A DNA stretch of 13,658 nucleotides from DATKYV01 sp035528275 (GCA_035528275.1 DATKYV010000377.1:1-13658); one strand, 5' to 3'; counted from the stretch's first letter, positions 6,759 to 13,122 are shown. Made by a program: numbers and translations. Notes: generated by a model from the letters alone, not told the origin.

Positions 6759-7593
6759 GGCAGCAAAGGCCGGCCGGTTGCGCCGCGGGGTATACCTCAT
6801 GCCCAGCCTGTTCACCGTGGGGACGCTGGTGTGCGGCTACTTCGCCATCCTCTCTACGCTGAAAGGGACGCAGATGATGGCGGCGGGGATCGGCGCCACC
6901 TTGAGTCTGGTGGCCTTCGACAACGCCGCCAAAGCCATCGGCTGGGCCGTGCTCTTCGACGGACTCGACGGGCGCATCGCCCGCCTGACGAATTCTTCTT
7001 CGAACTTCGGCCGCGAGTTCGACTCCCTCGCCGACGTCATTACCTTCGGCGTGGCCCCGGCTTTCCTGGCCTACGCCTGGGGGGTCCGGGCGCTGGAAGA
7101 GGCCTATGGGACGCAACTTGTCCCGCACCTGCGCCAGATCGGCTGGATTGTCACGTTCGGCTTTGTCATCTGCGGAGCGGCGCGGCTGGCGCGCTTCAAC
7201 ATCGATAGCACCAAGGCGACGAGCGACCGCCGCTACTTTGTGGGCCTGCCGATTCCCGCCTCGGCGGGCGTGATCGCCGCGCTCGTCCACTGGTGGAAGG
7301 ACCCTGTGAACGCGTGGGTCTTCGGCGTCGCTTGGCTGGCCGTGGTTGCGGTCCTGGCTTTCCTCATGGTCAGCCGCGTGCGGTATTACAGTTTCAAGGC
7401 GCTCGACCTGCGCCGGCGCCGACCTTACGTTTCCATCATCATTATCGGCCTGATCGTCTGGGCCATCTGGGCCTTCTCCGAACCGGTTCTGCTGACCATC
7501 GCTCTCACCTACCTCCTTTCCGGACCTATCGACCGCCTTACTTCGAAGTTGCGGCCGCCCCCGCCGGAGCCCAAAGAGGTCCACGCAGCATGA
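6733..7593 (+). CDS. pssA: CDP-diacylglycerol-serine O-phosphatidyltransferase
   Basis: The integral-membrane enzyme joins CDP-diacylglycerol and L-serine to make phosphatidylserine, the substrate of the adjacent Psd. The CDP-alcohol phosphotransferase signature is complete: D79-G80-x2-A83-R84-x8-G93-x3-D97-x3-D101. The N-terminal RRGVYLMPSLFTVGTLVCG is typical of PssA, and several membrane helices follow through about residue 270. The start is taken as TTG 6733 (286 residues), inside the psd 3' end by 26 nt: GGAG at 6721-6724 sits 8 nt upstream, and the conserved RRGVYL segment would be lost by starting at ATG 6799. TTG 6778 is a poorer alternative. The overlap suggests coupled translation with psd, and the stop overlaps the next ATG. 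Confidence 0.9.
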   Translation: MESNSPKPKAAKAGRLRRGVYLMPSLFTVGTLVCGYFAILSTLKGTQMMAAGIGATLSLVAFDNAAKAIGWAVLFDGLDGRIARLTNSSSNFGREFDSLADVITFGVAPAFLAYAWGVRALEEAYGTQLVPHLRQIGWIVTFGFVICGAARLARFNIDSTKATSDRRYFVGLPIPASAGVIAALVHWWKDPVNAWVFGVAWLAVVAVLAFLMVSRVRYYSFKALDLRRRRPYVSIIIIGLIVWAIWAFSEPVLLTIALTYLLSGPIDRLTSKLRPPPPEPKEVHAA

Positions 7594-8642
7594 AGTCCGG
7601 CAAAGGAAGCTACCGGATCGCCATCGTCGGGGCGTCGTCCCTCTTGGGCAAGGAAGTCGCCGCGGTGCTCGAGGAGCGCCGCTTCCCCGTTTCCCGCCTC
7701 ATCCGCTTAGCCGCCGACGAGGGCGAGCCTGAGCTGCCCATCCTCGACTTGCAGGGCGCCGCCGAGGGCGCGCTCGCCGACGAAGATGTGAGCGCCGGCG
7801 ACCTGGACTTCGTCTTTCTCACCGCGCGTCGGCGCAAGTTGCCACCGTCTCTGCGCGGCCTCACGGCGGATGGCAACCGGTGCGTGATTATCCATCTCGC
7901 CGAAGGTCCAGGAGCCGCAAAGGGCAAAGCTCCGGCCTTGAGCATCCCCTTCCTCGACGGGAAAACTGCCCGTGGCGGAGGTGCGGGCGCCGCCACCGAG
8001 ATCGTATCCGCCCACCCGGCAACAATCGTCCTCAGCACGCTCCTGCTGCGCCTCTCGGCGCGCTTCCCGATCCGGAGCGCCGTGGCCCAGGTGCTCTCGC
8101 CCGCCTCGGAGATGGGCTCGCGGGCCATCGATGAACTCCAGAAGCAGATCGTGAACCTGCTCAGCTTCCAGAAGATTCCCCGGGCGGTGTTTGGCAGCCA
8201 GCTGGCCTTCAACGTCCTGCCGCGCCTGGGGCGGGGAGCGCACGGCAGCCTGGCCGATCTCGAAGCCCAGGTGTGCGGTCAGTTGACGGAGTATCTGAAG
8301 AAGCGCGCCCCGGTGCCCGCGCTCCGCGTTATCCAGACTCCGGTCTTCTACGCGCTGGCCTGCTCCCTCTACGTGGAGTTCGCCCAGACCGTCACTCCCG
8401 CGGACGCCGCCGCTGCTCTGAAGGGCGCACGCGTGCGGGTATCGCGGCTGACGGAAGACGCTCCCACCCAGGTTGACGCCGCCGGATCGAGTGATATTCT
8501 GGTGGACGGCGTCTCTCCCGACCCCGCGCACCCTAAGGGCATCTGGATCTGGGCGGCGGTGGATAACATGCGCCTGGCGGCCGTGAACGCCGTGGAGATC
8601 GCGGAGAGGCTGGGCCCCGGCGCGGTGGGTTCGGCGGGATGA
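7590..8642 (+). CDS. aspartate-semialdehyde-dehydrogenase-like protein lacking catalytic residues (Usg-type)
   Basis: The 350-residue protein has the Asd/ArgC architecture. The N-terminal Rossmann segment IVGASSLLGKEVAAVLEERRFPVSRL (12-37) has its glycine loop intact. The dimerisation/catalytic part includes SPASEMGSRAIDEL (170-183) and FGSQLAFNVLPRLG (201-214), which align to the Asd motifs SGAGxxAIDEL and IAFNVIP. The catalytic cysteine motif (normally PNCST) reads AHPATI at 141-146, placing Pro143 where Cys should be. The substrate/catalytic RVPVxxGHSE motif reads QTPVFYALAC (249-258), so the essential His becomes Leu256. It should therefore bind a nucleotide and dimerise but not act as a dehydrogenase, like E. 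coli Usg-1. ATG overlaps the pssA stop (ATGA), and its own stop overlaps lptE, so it is a tight operon member. Its function is unknown. Confidence 0.85.
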   Translation: MKSGKGSYRIAIVGASSLLGKEVAAVLEERRFPVSRLIRLAADEGEPELPILDLQGAAEGALADEDVSAGDLDFVFLTARRRKLPPSLRGLTADGNRCVIIHLAEGPGAAKGKAPALSIPFLDGKTARGGGAGAATEIVSAHPATIVLSTLLLRLSARFPIRSAVAQVLSPASEMGSRAIDELQKQIVNLLSFQKIPRAVFGSQLAFNVLPRLGRGAHGSLADLEAQVCGQLTEYLKKRAPVPALRVIQTPVFYALACSLYVEFAQTVTPADAAAALKGARVRVSRLTEDAPTQVDAAGSSDILVDGVSPDPAHPKGIWIWAAVDNMRLAAVNAVEIAERLGPGAVGSAG

Positions 8643-9187
8643 TGAGCGTCTGCGAGTTTCCCTCCTCGAAGCTTGGCCTTGTGCTTCTGGGCTGCTGCCT
8701 TGCCCTGCTTCCCGCTGCCTGCGGCTATCGGGTGGCGGGGCGCGGCGACCGCTTGCCGCCCGACGTCAAGACCATCGCCATCCCCATCTTCGAAAACGAG
8801 ACCCCACGCTTCCGCATCGAGCAACGTGTGGCCGCGGCGGTGACGCGCGAGTTCATCGAGCGGACGAAGTTTCGCATCACTCCCGAGCCGGCGGGCGCGG
8901 ACGCCGTCCTGCGAGGCACCATCAAAGAGGTTCGGTCGGGGGCCATCACCTTCGACCTCAAGACCGGCCGCGCCACTTCGCTTCAGGTCCAGGTCCTTGC
9001 CGACGTCAAGCTCGTCGACCTGCACACCCAAAAGGTGCTCTTCGCCAATTCCAATTACACCTTCCGCGAGCAGTACCAGATCAGCCAGGACACTTCCGCG
9101 CTCTTTGAGGAACAGCTGCCCGCCCTCGACCGGCTCTCGCGCGACCTGGCCCGCGCGCTGGTCACCGCCATCTTGGAGAATTTCTGA
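8639..9187 (+). CDS. lptE: LPS-assembly lipoprotein LptE
   Basis: The 182-residue outer-membrane lipoprotein plugs the LptD barrel and helps deliver lipopolysaccharide to the cell surface. The N-terminus has a hydrophobic signal with the lipobox LPAAC, lipidated at C28, followed directly by GYRVAGRG. The CGYR start of the mature protein is characteristic of LptE. The mature part has the pattern IAIPIFENETPRFRIEQRVAAAVTREFIERTKF, then a beta-rich region ending in a C-terminal helix, as in the LptE/RlpB family. The start at ATG 8639 overlaps the upstream stop (ATGA); ATG 8642 is an equally possible second start. It is the last gene of the psd-pssA-Asd-like-lptE operon. The usual partner holA is displaced by about 2.5 kb. 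Confidence 0.9.
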   Translation: MMSVCEFPSSKLGLVLLGCCLALLPAACGYRVAGRGDRLPPDVKTIAIPIFENETPRFRIEQRVAAAVTREFIERTKFRITPEPAGADAVLRGTIKEVRSGAITFDLKTGRATSLQVQVLADVKLVDLHTQKVLFANSNYTFREQYQISQDTSALFEEQLPALDRLSRDLARALVTAILENF

Positions 9188-9240
9188 GGCCGCGGAGGCC
9201 ATAGTGGGCGCAAGATGCATCCCAGAATGACCACTAACAT

Positions 9241-9355
9241 CCTTTGGTTTCAATAACATTCCGGATTTTCGACCAATGTCCTTTATTTTCAGCAACATTC
9301 CGGCTTCGTTCCAGTTTCCCCCAGGCTCGGCCTTTTGTTTTCAATAACTTTCCGG
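9241..9355. repeat. three degenerate copies of a 24-25-nt motif in AT-richer DNA
   Basis: A motif of the form CCTTT-x-TTTTCAAYAACATTCCGG occurs at 9241-9264, 9280-9303 and 9331-9355. The core TTTCAATAACATTCCGG varies at only a few positions. Spacing is 39 nt between copies 1 and 2 and 51 nt between copies 2 and 3. Both are multiples of three, so the minus strand can be read as a 13-residue repeating peptide, but no start signal or conserved protein accompanies it. A more decayed fourth unit seems to lie at about 9211-9240. The stretch is visibly richer in A/T than its neighbours and begins just 53 nt after the lptE stop. Function unknown. Confidence 0.6.
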
Positions 9356-9636
9356 AATCCTTCGGTCAAAAACAAAACAATCCTTTTTTTGCGCTCCCAC
9401 ATGAGAGAGATTCCCCCATCGCAAGGAGGCCTCGCATCCTCGCCAACGACCGCCCCTCTTCGCGCGACGGCTCATTCCCGACGCGAAAATCGCTCTCCAC
9501 GGCGCTTTCCCCCATCATGCTGCTCCCCCTCCTCACCAAAGTCTGCGGCACCCGCTACCCCCGGGACGCCCCCGCGGCCCGCCGCTTCTACGCCAGCTAT
9601 CTAGCCTAGCACATTTCATGCCCGTTGTCAAGCCGG
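9356..9636. other. non-coding stretch after lptE repeats
   Basis: No supported gene was found in either strand. Open frames exist on both strands (for example 9366-9551 minus and 9335-9604 plus), but they have low-complexity Pro/Ser/Arg composition, no recognisable domain and no Shine-Dalgarno sequence. The left part contains a run of seven or more T (about 9384-9390) without a stem before it. This may be decayed DNA at the edge of the accessory stretch. Confidence 0.4.
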
Positions 9637-9665
9637 GGCGCTACGGCAAACTGATTCACTACCCG
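9637..9665 (+). repeat. truncated copy of the CTAC-CAAACTG-CACTACC repeat
   Basis: The sequence GGCGCTACGGCAAACTG followed by ATTCACTACCCG matches the right-hand half of the composite elements at 13246-13280 (CGCTACA...CAAACTGGCCCACCACC) and 11578-11611. The left TGTAG arm expected upstream is absent, so this copy is truncated. It has the same orientation as the copy at 11531-11611. Confidence 0.5.
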
Positions 9666-9708
9666 AGGGGGGCAGCGATTCAAAGCCAAACCTTTTCGAC
9701 CCCTTAAA

Positions 9709-9740
9709 CCCCGGCCCTCGGCCGGGCTGCGCGGCCGGGG
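9709..9740. repeat. GC-only inverted repeat upstream of the DUF4258-like gene
   Basis: CCCCGGCC (9709-9716) pairs perfectly with GGCCGGGG (9733-9740) around a 16-nt, GC-rich centre that can fold internally. It ends 23 nt before the small gene at 9764. No T-tract follows, so a terminator role is weak. The same CCCCGGCC/GGCCGGGG arms form the palindrome inside holA at 12537-12552. Confidence 0.5.
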
Positions 9741-9763
9741 CAAACGTTCCGGGATGGGGAGGA

Positions 9764-9904
9764 ATGAAGGTCTATCAATCGCAAGTTGATTTCAGTGGTA
9801 AGATTTTCCTCGTCCGGGCGATTGTGGATGAGCAGGCCGAACCGCCAAGAGTTGTGACCGTTTATCGAACCGCGAAAGTGAGCAAGTATTGGAGGACACC
9901 GTGA
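9764..9904 (+). CDS. short DUF4258-like protein, probably N-terminally truncated
   Basis: The 46-residue reading frame begins MKVYQSQVDFSGK and ends with VVTVYRTAKVSKYWRTP. The tail closely resembles the C-terminal signature VVTVYRTSKIxKYW of DUF4258 proteins, small putative toxins commonly paired with DUF2283 proteins. Full DUF4258 proteins usually have an additional N-terminal half with a conserved His-containing helix. The frame stays open upstream but runs into the GC palindrome and shows no such segment, so this is either a short form or a truncated remnant. A GGGGAGG sequence abuts the ATG with almost no spacing. Its TGA overlaps the GTG of the following gene (GTGA), indicating translational coupling with DUF2283. 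Family assignment rests on the C-terminal motif and the partner alone. Confidence 0.55.
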   Translation: MKVYQSQVDFSGKIFLVRAIVDEQAEPPRVVTVYRTAKVSKYWRTP

Positions 9905-10101
9905 AAGTCACCTATGATGCGGAGACGGACGTGCTGCGCATTGTGCTGAGCGCCGCTCCGGTGGAGGAAAGCGATGAGGCCAAGTCGGGGGTAATCCTCG
10001 ATTACGACAAGGACGGCAGCATCGTGGGCCTGGAGATCCTGAAGGCCTCCCAGCGGACGGAAAACCCCCGCTCCCTGGAGTATGCGGTTACCGGAGATTG
10101 A
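9901..10101 (+). CDS. DUF2283 domain protein (putative antitoxin-like partner)
   Basis: The 66-residue protein starts VKVTYDAETDVLRIVL and continues with GVILDYDKDGSIVGLEILKAS, the two hallmark strands of DUF2283: a YDxExDvLyI-like opening and a vilDyDxdGrivGiEIL core. The GTG at 9901 is chosen over TTG 9889 because GGAGG at 9891-9895 lies 5 nt upstream and the family normally begins directly with MKVxYD. It overlaps the stop of the DUF4258-like gene by 4 nt. The two families are often found side by side and are suspected, but not shown, to form a toxin-antitoxin pair. Here the toxin-like partner looks shortened, so the pair may be non-functional. No DNA-binding domain is evident. Confidence 0.8.
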   Translation: MKVTYDAETDVLRIVLSAAPVEESDEAKSGVILDYDKDGSIVGLEILKASQRTENPRSLEYAVTGD

Positions 10102-10232
10102 CGCGGCCATCCCCAAATGGCCAACCGAATGGAATGATCTGAGGAATCCCCGACGGATTTCTTGACTGCAATGCTCGCAAACATTAATGGCGATTTGAAG
10201 GTAGCCAAGATTTTGGCAGCGGAAGTGGCGGC

Positions 10233-10505
10233 ATGAACTTGAAAGCGTACGCCCTGATCAGCTCAGGCTTCGTGTGGCTTTCTGCCGTTTCGTGTTTAAT
10301 GGTCGGGAACCACGTTCTCAGAGAGACGCCCCTCGGCGTGTTGGCCCAGTGGTTTGACCGGCTCCCTTCCCCGATTGCGCATTTGCTGTATGTTATGTGC
10401 TGGAGTCATCTTCTGCTTGGCTGGCTGGCACCTTTGGTGCTTGGCTTCAAAATTCTGTTCAGAAGAGACCCGAACTCAAGAAGGCCGATCGCCACACCGA
10501 ACTAA
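10233..10505 (+). CDS. hypothetical two-helix membrane protein
   Basis: The 90-residue protein belongs to no family I recognise. A first hydrophobic helix covers about residues 6-25 (ALISSGFVWLSAVSCLMVG), and a longer hydrophobic region covers about 46-77, possibly one long or two short helices. It ends in a basic tail (FRRDPNSRRP), consistent with the C-terminus in the cytoplasm. A weak SD (GGAAG at 10221-10225) precedes the ATG by 7 nt. The ATG overlaps the TGA of a 21-codon open frame (10171-10236) that may be a gene remnant. The codons are less GC-rich than in the flanking core genes, which fits acquired DNA. It could be a chance ORF, but the clean hydrophobic pattern favours a real gene. 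Confidence 0.45.
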   Translation: MNLKAYALISSGFVWLSAVSCLMVGNHVLRETPLGVLAQWFDRLPSPIAHLLYVMCWSHLLLGWLAPLVLGFKILFRRDPNSRRPIATPN

Positions 10506-10694
10506 CCTCAATCGATACCTGCCCGCCGAGGCTGGCCTCATGAACCGGGCGAAAGGCGTCCCTTCCCCCTTCCGCGCCGCGGAGCCCGGGAAGATACTGC
10601 ACCACCTCTTTTTTCCTTGTGAGAAAGAGCACGACAGGCTGATTGGAGTTGAACCCACACGGCAACCGGCATAGAATCTCCCCCCGAGCCAAGC
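10506..10694. other. intergenic DNA before the methyltransferase
   Basis: No gene is supported here. The stretch holds a pyrimidine-rich segment and, at its right end, the promoter at 10649-10677. Short open frames in it lack domains and SD sequences. Confidence 0.4.
10649..10677 (+). promoter_or_regulatory. sigma-70-type promoter of the methyltransferase gene
   Basis: TTGAAC (10649-10654) and TAGAAT (10672-10677) are spaced by exactly 17 nt. Transcription would begin near 10684, leaving about 11 nt before the TTG start at 10695. The -35 hexamer is the same as in the DUF465 promoter at 5710. Confidence 0.55.
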
Positions 10695-11462
10695 TTGAAG
10701 CCGAAGAATCCCATCCAAAGAGTTCTCGCCGCCCTCAAAAGGGAAGACAACATTCTTGCCTTTGGCGCTGAACTCTCTTCCTGCAAATACCGGCTCACTC
10801 TGGCCCGCTATGTGTCGATGGCGGACTTCATCCGCCGGGAATCGCAGGTCAGGAAAGCGCCCTTGAAGCTGCTCGACGTCGGCTGCGGCGAAGGGCGGCT
10901 CATCCTCTATGGCCCATTCCCCGGCGTCGAGTTCAACGGCGTCGACGTCCGGCAGTCCAGTCTCGAATTGGCTCGCCAAAGGGGTTATGCCCGGGTCGTT
11001 CGAGGCAACCTCGCCGACACCTTGTCCTGGAAGGACTCGGCCTTTGACATCGTGGTCTGCAGCCACGTCTTGGAGCACTTGCAAGACCCCGAGAAGATGG
11101 TCGCGGAGGTCTCGAGGGTCCTGAAACCCGGCGGGCTTTTCATCGTCGGCGTTCCCATCTGCGTCTGGCTGACGCGATTTCTGCGTGTCCGCCTCCTCCC
11201 TCTGCTCGCTCCCCAGAAACGACCCGAAATGCTGGCGGCGCGCTTCGGCCACGTGACGTTCTTCACCCTGCCTTCCCTCAGGGCTCTGCTCAAAGATTTT
11301 CAGATCGAGGACGTCAGAGGATTCCGATTCCTCTCCGCAGGGCGCTACCTACCGCTCGAAAACTGGCGCTGGTACTACCGCCTGAACACCGCCTGGGGCA
11401 GACTTTGCCCCCGCCTGACCTCGGAGATCAACGTGGTGGCGAGGAAGGGTTCTGGAAGCTGA
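10695..11462 (+). CDS. class I SAM-dependent methyltransferase
   Basis: The 255-residue protein has a class I Rossmann methyltransferase core. Motif I is LLDVGCGEGRL (59-69), the acidic strand is GVDVRQSSLELA (82-93), motif IV is FDIVVCSHVLEHL (117-129), and RVLKPGGLFIVGVP (141-154) is the post-motif helix and strand. This set is typical of the Methyltransf_11/UbiE-like group acting on small molecules, lipids or glycans. The substrate cannot be read from sequence. After the core comes a hydrophobic/basic stretch (ICVWLTRFLRVRLLPLLAP) and a Trp/Tyr-rich C-terminus that may associate with membranes. The start is TTG 10695: it follows the promoter at 10649-10677 but has only a weak CGAG-type SD, so a later start is possible. 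It sits alone in the accessory stretch between lptE and holA. Confidence 0.8.
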   Translation: MKPKNPIQRVLAALKREDNILAFGAELSSCKYRLTLARYVSMADFIRRESQVRKAPLKLLDVGCGEGRLILYGPFPGVEFNGVDVRQSSLELARQRGYARVVRGNLADTLSWKDSAFDIVVCSHVLEHLQDPEKMVAEVSRVLKPGGLFIVGVPICVWLTRFLRVRLLPLLAPQKRPEMLAARFGHVTFFTLPSLRALLKDFQIEDVRGFRFLSAGRYLPLENWRWYYRLNTAWGRLCPRLTSEINVVARKGSGS

Positions 11463-11530
11463 GGTATTTTCCCGGAGCCTGCGAAAGCTGAACGCCTGAC
11501 TGGTCCTTGCCTTCCCGGAAGCCATTTTGA

Positions 11531-11611
11531 CGTAGAGGCGGCTTTAGGCCGTCCGTCAATTGACGGACGGGATTAACCCGCCGCTGCAATTTTCAAACTG
11601 GCCCACTACCG
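11531..11611 (+). repeat. degenerate composite palindromic element upstream of holA
   Basis: The outer inverted arms are GTAGAGGCGG (11532-11541) and CCGCCGCTGC (11578-11587), matching at 8 of 10 positions. Inside lies a perfect 22-nt palindrome at 11549-11570 with centre CAATTG and arms CCGTCCGT/ACGGACGG. Right of the element is CAAACTGGCCCACTACC (11594-11610), the same arm as at 13262-13278. Architecture and orientation match the elements at 13167-13289, so this is an older copy of the same family. It may influence holA, whose putative -10 lies about 30 nt further on. Confidence 0.6.
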
Positions 11612-11639
11612 TATTTTCCTCCCGGTGGAGAAAATCTCT

Positions 11640-11645
11640 TATAAT
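11640..11645 (+). promoter_or_regulatory. candidate -10 box for holA
   Basis: A perfect TATAAT stands 68 nt before the holA ATG. No good -35 hexamer is found at 16-18 nt; the nearest candidate is T-rich at about 11614-11619 with a 20-nt spacer. It lies just after the repeat arm at 11594-11610, so holA transcription may have been re-established here after separation from lptE. Confidence 0.35.
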
Positions 11646-11713
11646 CCTTTCGACCGGGGCAGCCCCGCCCGCCGGCGCGGCTGGCAGGGTTCGTCTGAGC
11701 CAACCAATAAGAG

Positions 11714-12805
11714 ATGCGACCCACCGAATTCATCGCCGCGCTTCGCAAGGGCAAGCCGGGGCCGGCGTATTTCCTGCGAGGCCCCGACCGCTTCGTGCAC
11801 GAAGAATGTCGTGCCGCCGTCGTCGCCTCGCTTCCCGCCGAAGCGCGCGAGTGGTGCCTGGCGGAAATCGAGTTCCAATCCGGGCGCCTGGAGCACGAAC
11901 TGGATGGCGCGAGCCAGATGCCCATGCTCGGCGGGCACAGCTTCTTCATCTTCTCCGATCCGGAGGATTTCAAGCGCGCCGGCGACGAGGACTACGAAGC
12001 GCTCGCCGCCTATCTCGAACGGCCTTCGCCTTTCGCCACCGTGGTATTTGCCGCGGTTGAGCCCGACCGGCGGCGGCGATTCATTCAGCTCCTGGAAAAG
12101 AAGACGGGTGTCGTCGAAATGCTGCCGCTCTCGGCGCGCGAGGCCGCGGCGTGGTTGAAACAGTATCTCGCCAAGGCTGGCGTGGAGATCGCCGACGAGC
12201 TGGCGGCGGAAGTCACGGAGAAATTCGAGCGCGGTGCCGACTCGCGAGGCGACGCCAAGCGCGCCGGCGTGAACCTGCTCTGGCTGCGCACGGAAATGGA
12301 GAAAGTCCTCACCGCCCGGCCGGGAGCCAAGCGCCTGGAACCCGCCGATCTCGACCTGATCGTGACCTTGCGCGAGGAACACGAAATCGGCAAGCTACTC
12401 GCCGCCATCGCCGAGCGCCGGTTTGGCGAGGCCGTCGGGCAACTGCGCGCCCTGCTGGCCGGGAAGGAATCCGAAATCCTGCTGCTCTGGTGCGTCGGCG
12501 ACCTGTTCCGCCAGGCGCTGAAGGCCGGGGGGCGAGCCCCGGCCGGCCGGGGCGGCTCGTGGGGGCGCTTCGCCAATCCTTTTTCCACCCAGCAGATCGC
12601 ACCGCGCGCCGCCCGGAACTACGCCCGTCCGGAGCTGCTTCACGCCCTGCGCGCCGTCCGCCGCGCGGACCTCGCCGTGAAATCCTCCTGGAAGGATTCC
12701 AAAGTCCTTCTCGAGTTTCTCCTCTGGGAAATCATCACCGGAAAAGAGACGGGAGTCGCGGCGGCGGTGGGCGAAGAATTGCCCACGCCGTCCGTGGAGG
12801 CGTGA
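11714..12805 (+). CDS. holA: DNA polymerase III subunit delta
   Basis: The 363-residue protein is the delta subunit of the clamp loader, which opens the beta sliding clamp. The N-terminal GPAYFLRGPDRFVHEECRAAV (16-36) is the HolA domain I opening (Y-LxGxxxFlxeE). An AAA-like middle part runs to about residue 220 with LWLRTEMEKVLT (about 195-206), a typical delta motif. The C-terminal collar domain contains LLLWCVGDLFRQ and ALRAVRRADLAVKSS. Between these lies an unusual Gly/Arg-rich insert, KAGGRAPAGRGGSWGRFA (about 270-287), encoded by the GC palindrome at 12533-12559. No well-spaced SD precedes the ATG (AAGAG directly abuts it). The order lptE-...-holA-rpsT fits a common chromosomal arrangement with accessory DNA inserted between lptE and holA. 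Confidence 0.9.
   Translation: MRPTEFIAALRKGKPGPAYFLRGPDRFVHEECRAAVVASLPAEAREWCLAEIEFQSGRLEHELDGASQMPMLGGHSFFIFSDPEDFKRAGDEDYEALAAYLERPSPFATVVFAAVEPDRRRRFIQLLEKKTGVVEMLPLSAREAAAWLKQYLAKAGVEIADELAAEVTEKFERGADSRGDAKRAGVNLLWLRTEMEKVLTARPGAKRLEPADLDLIVTLREEHEIGKLLAAIAERRFGEAVGQLRALLAGKESEILLLWCVGDLFRQALKAGGRAPAGRGGSWGRFANPFSTQQIAPRAARNYARPELLHALRAVRRADLAVKSSWKDSKVLLEFLLWEIITGKETGVAAAVGEELPTPSVEA
12533..12559. repeat. GC-only palindrome inside holA
   Basis: CCCCGGCCGGCCGGGG at 12537-12552 is a perfect 16-nt palindrome, extended by CGAGC/GCTCG arms with a 2-nt bulge. It encodes the Gly/Arg-rich linker of HolA. The CCCCGGCC/GGCCGGGG arms recur at 9709-9740. Confidence 0.5.
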
Positions 12806-12826
12806 CGATGGGCCGCCCGCTTTCGC

Positions 12827-13090
12827 TTAACCGAGGGCGTTGAAGCGTAGGGTCAGCCGCGAGGTGTAGCGCGCGGCGGTGTTGCGATGGAGAATTCCCT
12901 TGTGGGTGGAGTGGGCGATCAGCTGGAGCGTGAGCCGCAGCAACTTCTCGGCCGCCGCCTTGTCCTTGGCGTCGAGGGCAGCGCGCAGCCGGCTGATCTG
13001 GTGACGCAGCTTCGTGCGGTGCGTGCGGTTGGCCACCGTACGCTTGTGCGTTTGCTTGATTCGCTTCAGTGCGGACTTATGACTTGCCAC
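12827..13090 (-). CDS. rpsT: 30S ribosomal protein S20
   Basis: The 87-residue basic protein binds 16S rRNA early in 30S assembly. The opening ASHKSALKRIKQTHKRTVANRTHRTKLR and the tail KGILHRNTAARYTSRLTLRFNAL match the S20 pattern (n-terminal SAxKRxRqxxkRxxxNrxxrs, C-terminal GxIHkNxAaRkkSrLxxrv/ln). The start codon is GTG (complement of 13088-13090) with a strong SD AAAAGGAG ending 5 nt upstream. GTG starts are frequent in S20 and can limit translation under autogenous control. It is transcribed from its own promoter at 13152-13123 and is convergent with holA, with 21 nt between stops. Confidence 0.95.
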   Translation of the reverse strand: MASHKSALKRIKQTHKRTVANRTHRTKLRHQISRLRAALDAKDKAAAEKLLRLTLQLIAHSTHKGILHRNTAARYTSRLTLRFNALG

Positions 13091-13122
13091 AGAAACTCCT
13101 TTTCGTCAAAATGCAATCTCTC

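Noticed and set aside
8369..9298. Minus-strand open frame opposite lptE including the repeats
   Set aside because: Most of it is antisense to lptE. The repeating SGMLLK peptide arises from the DNA repeats and there is no SD.
9241..9355. CRISPR array
   Set aside because: Only three diverged copies, with intervals of 15 and 27 nt between cores, no uniform spacers and no cas gene.
9244..9609. Plus-strand open frames over the repeat region
   Set aside because: Low-complexity composition, no start signal, no recognisable domain, and they run through the repeats.
10105..10122. Hairpin GGCCAT/ATGGCC after the DUF2283 gene as a terminator
   Set aside because: The 6-bp stem has a 6-nt loop and no T-tract, so it is too weak to call.
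10171..10236. 21-codon open frame ending in ATGA overlap with the membrane protein
   Set aside because: Too short, no SD and no family resemblance. It may be the tail of a lost gene but cannot be supported as a CDS.
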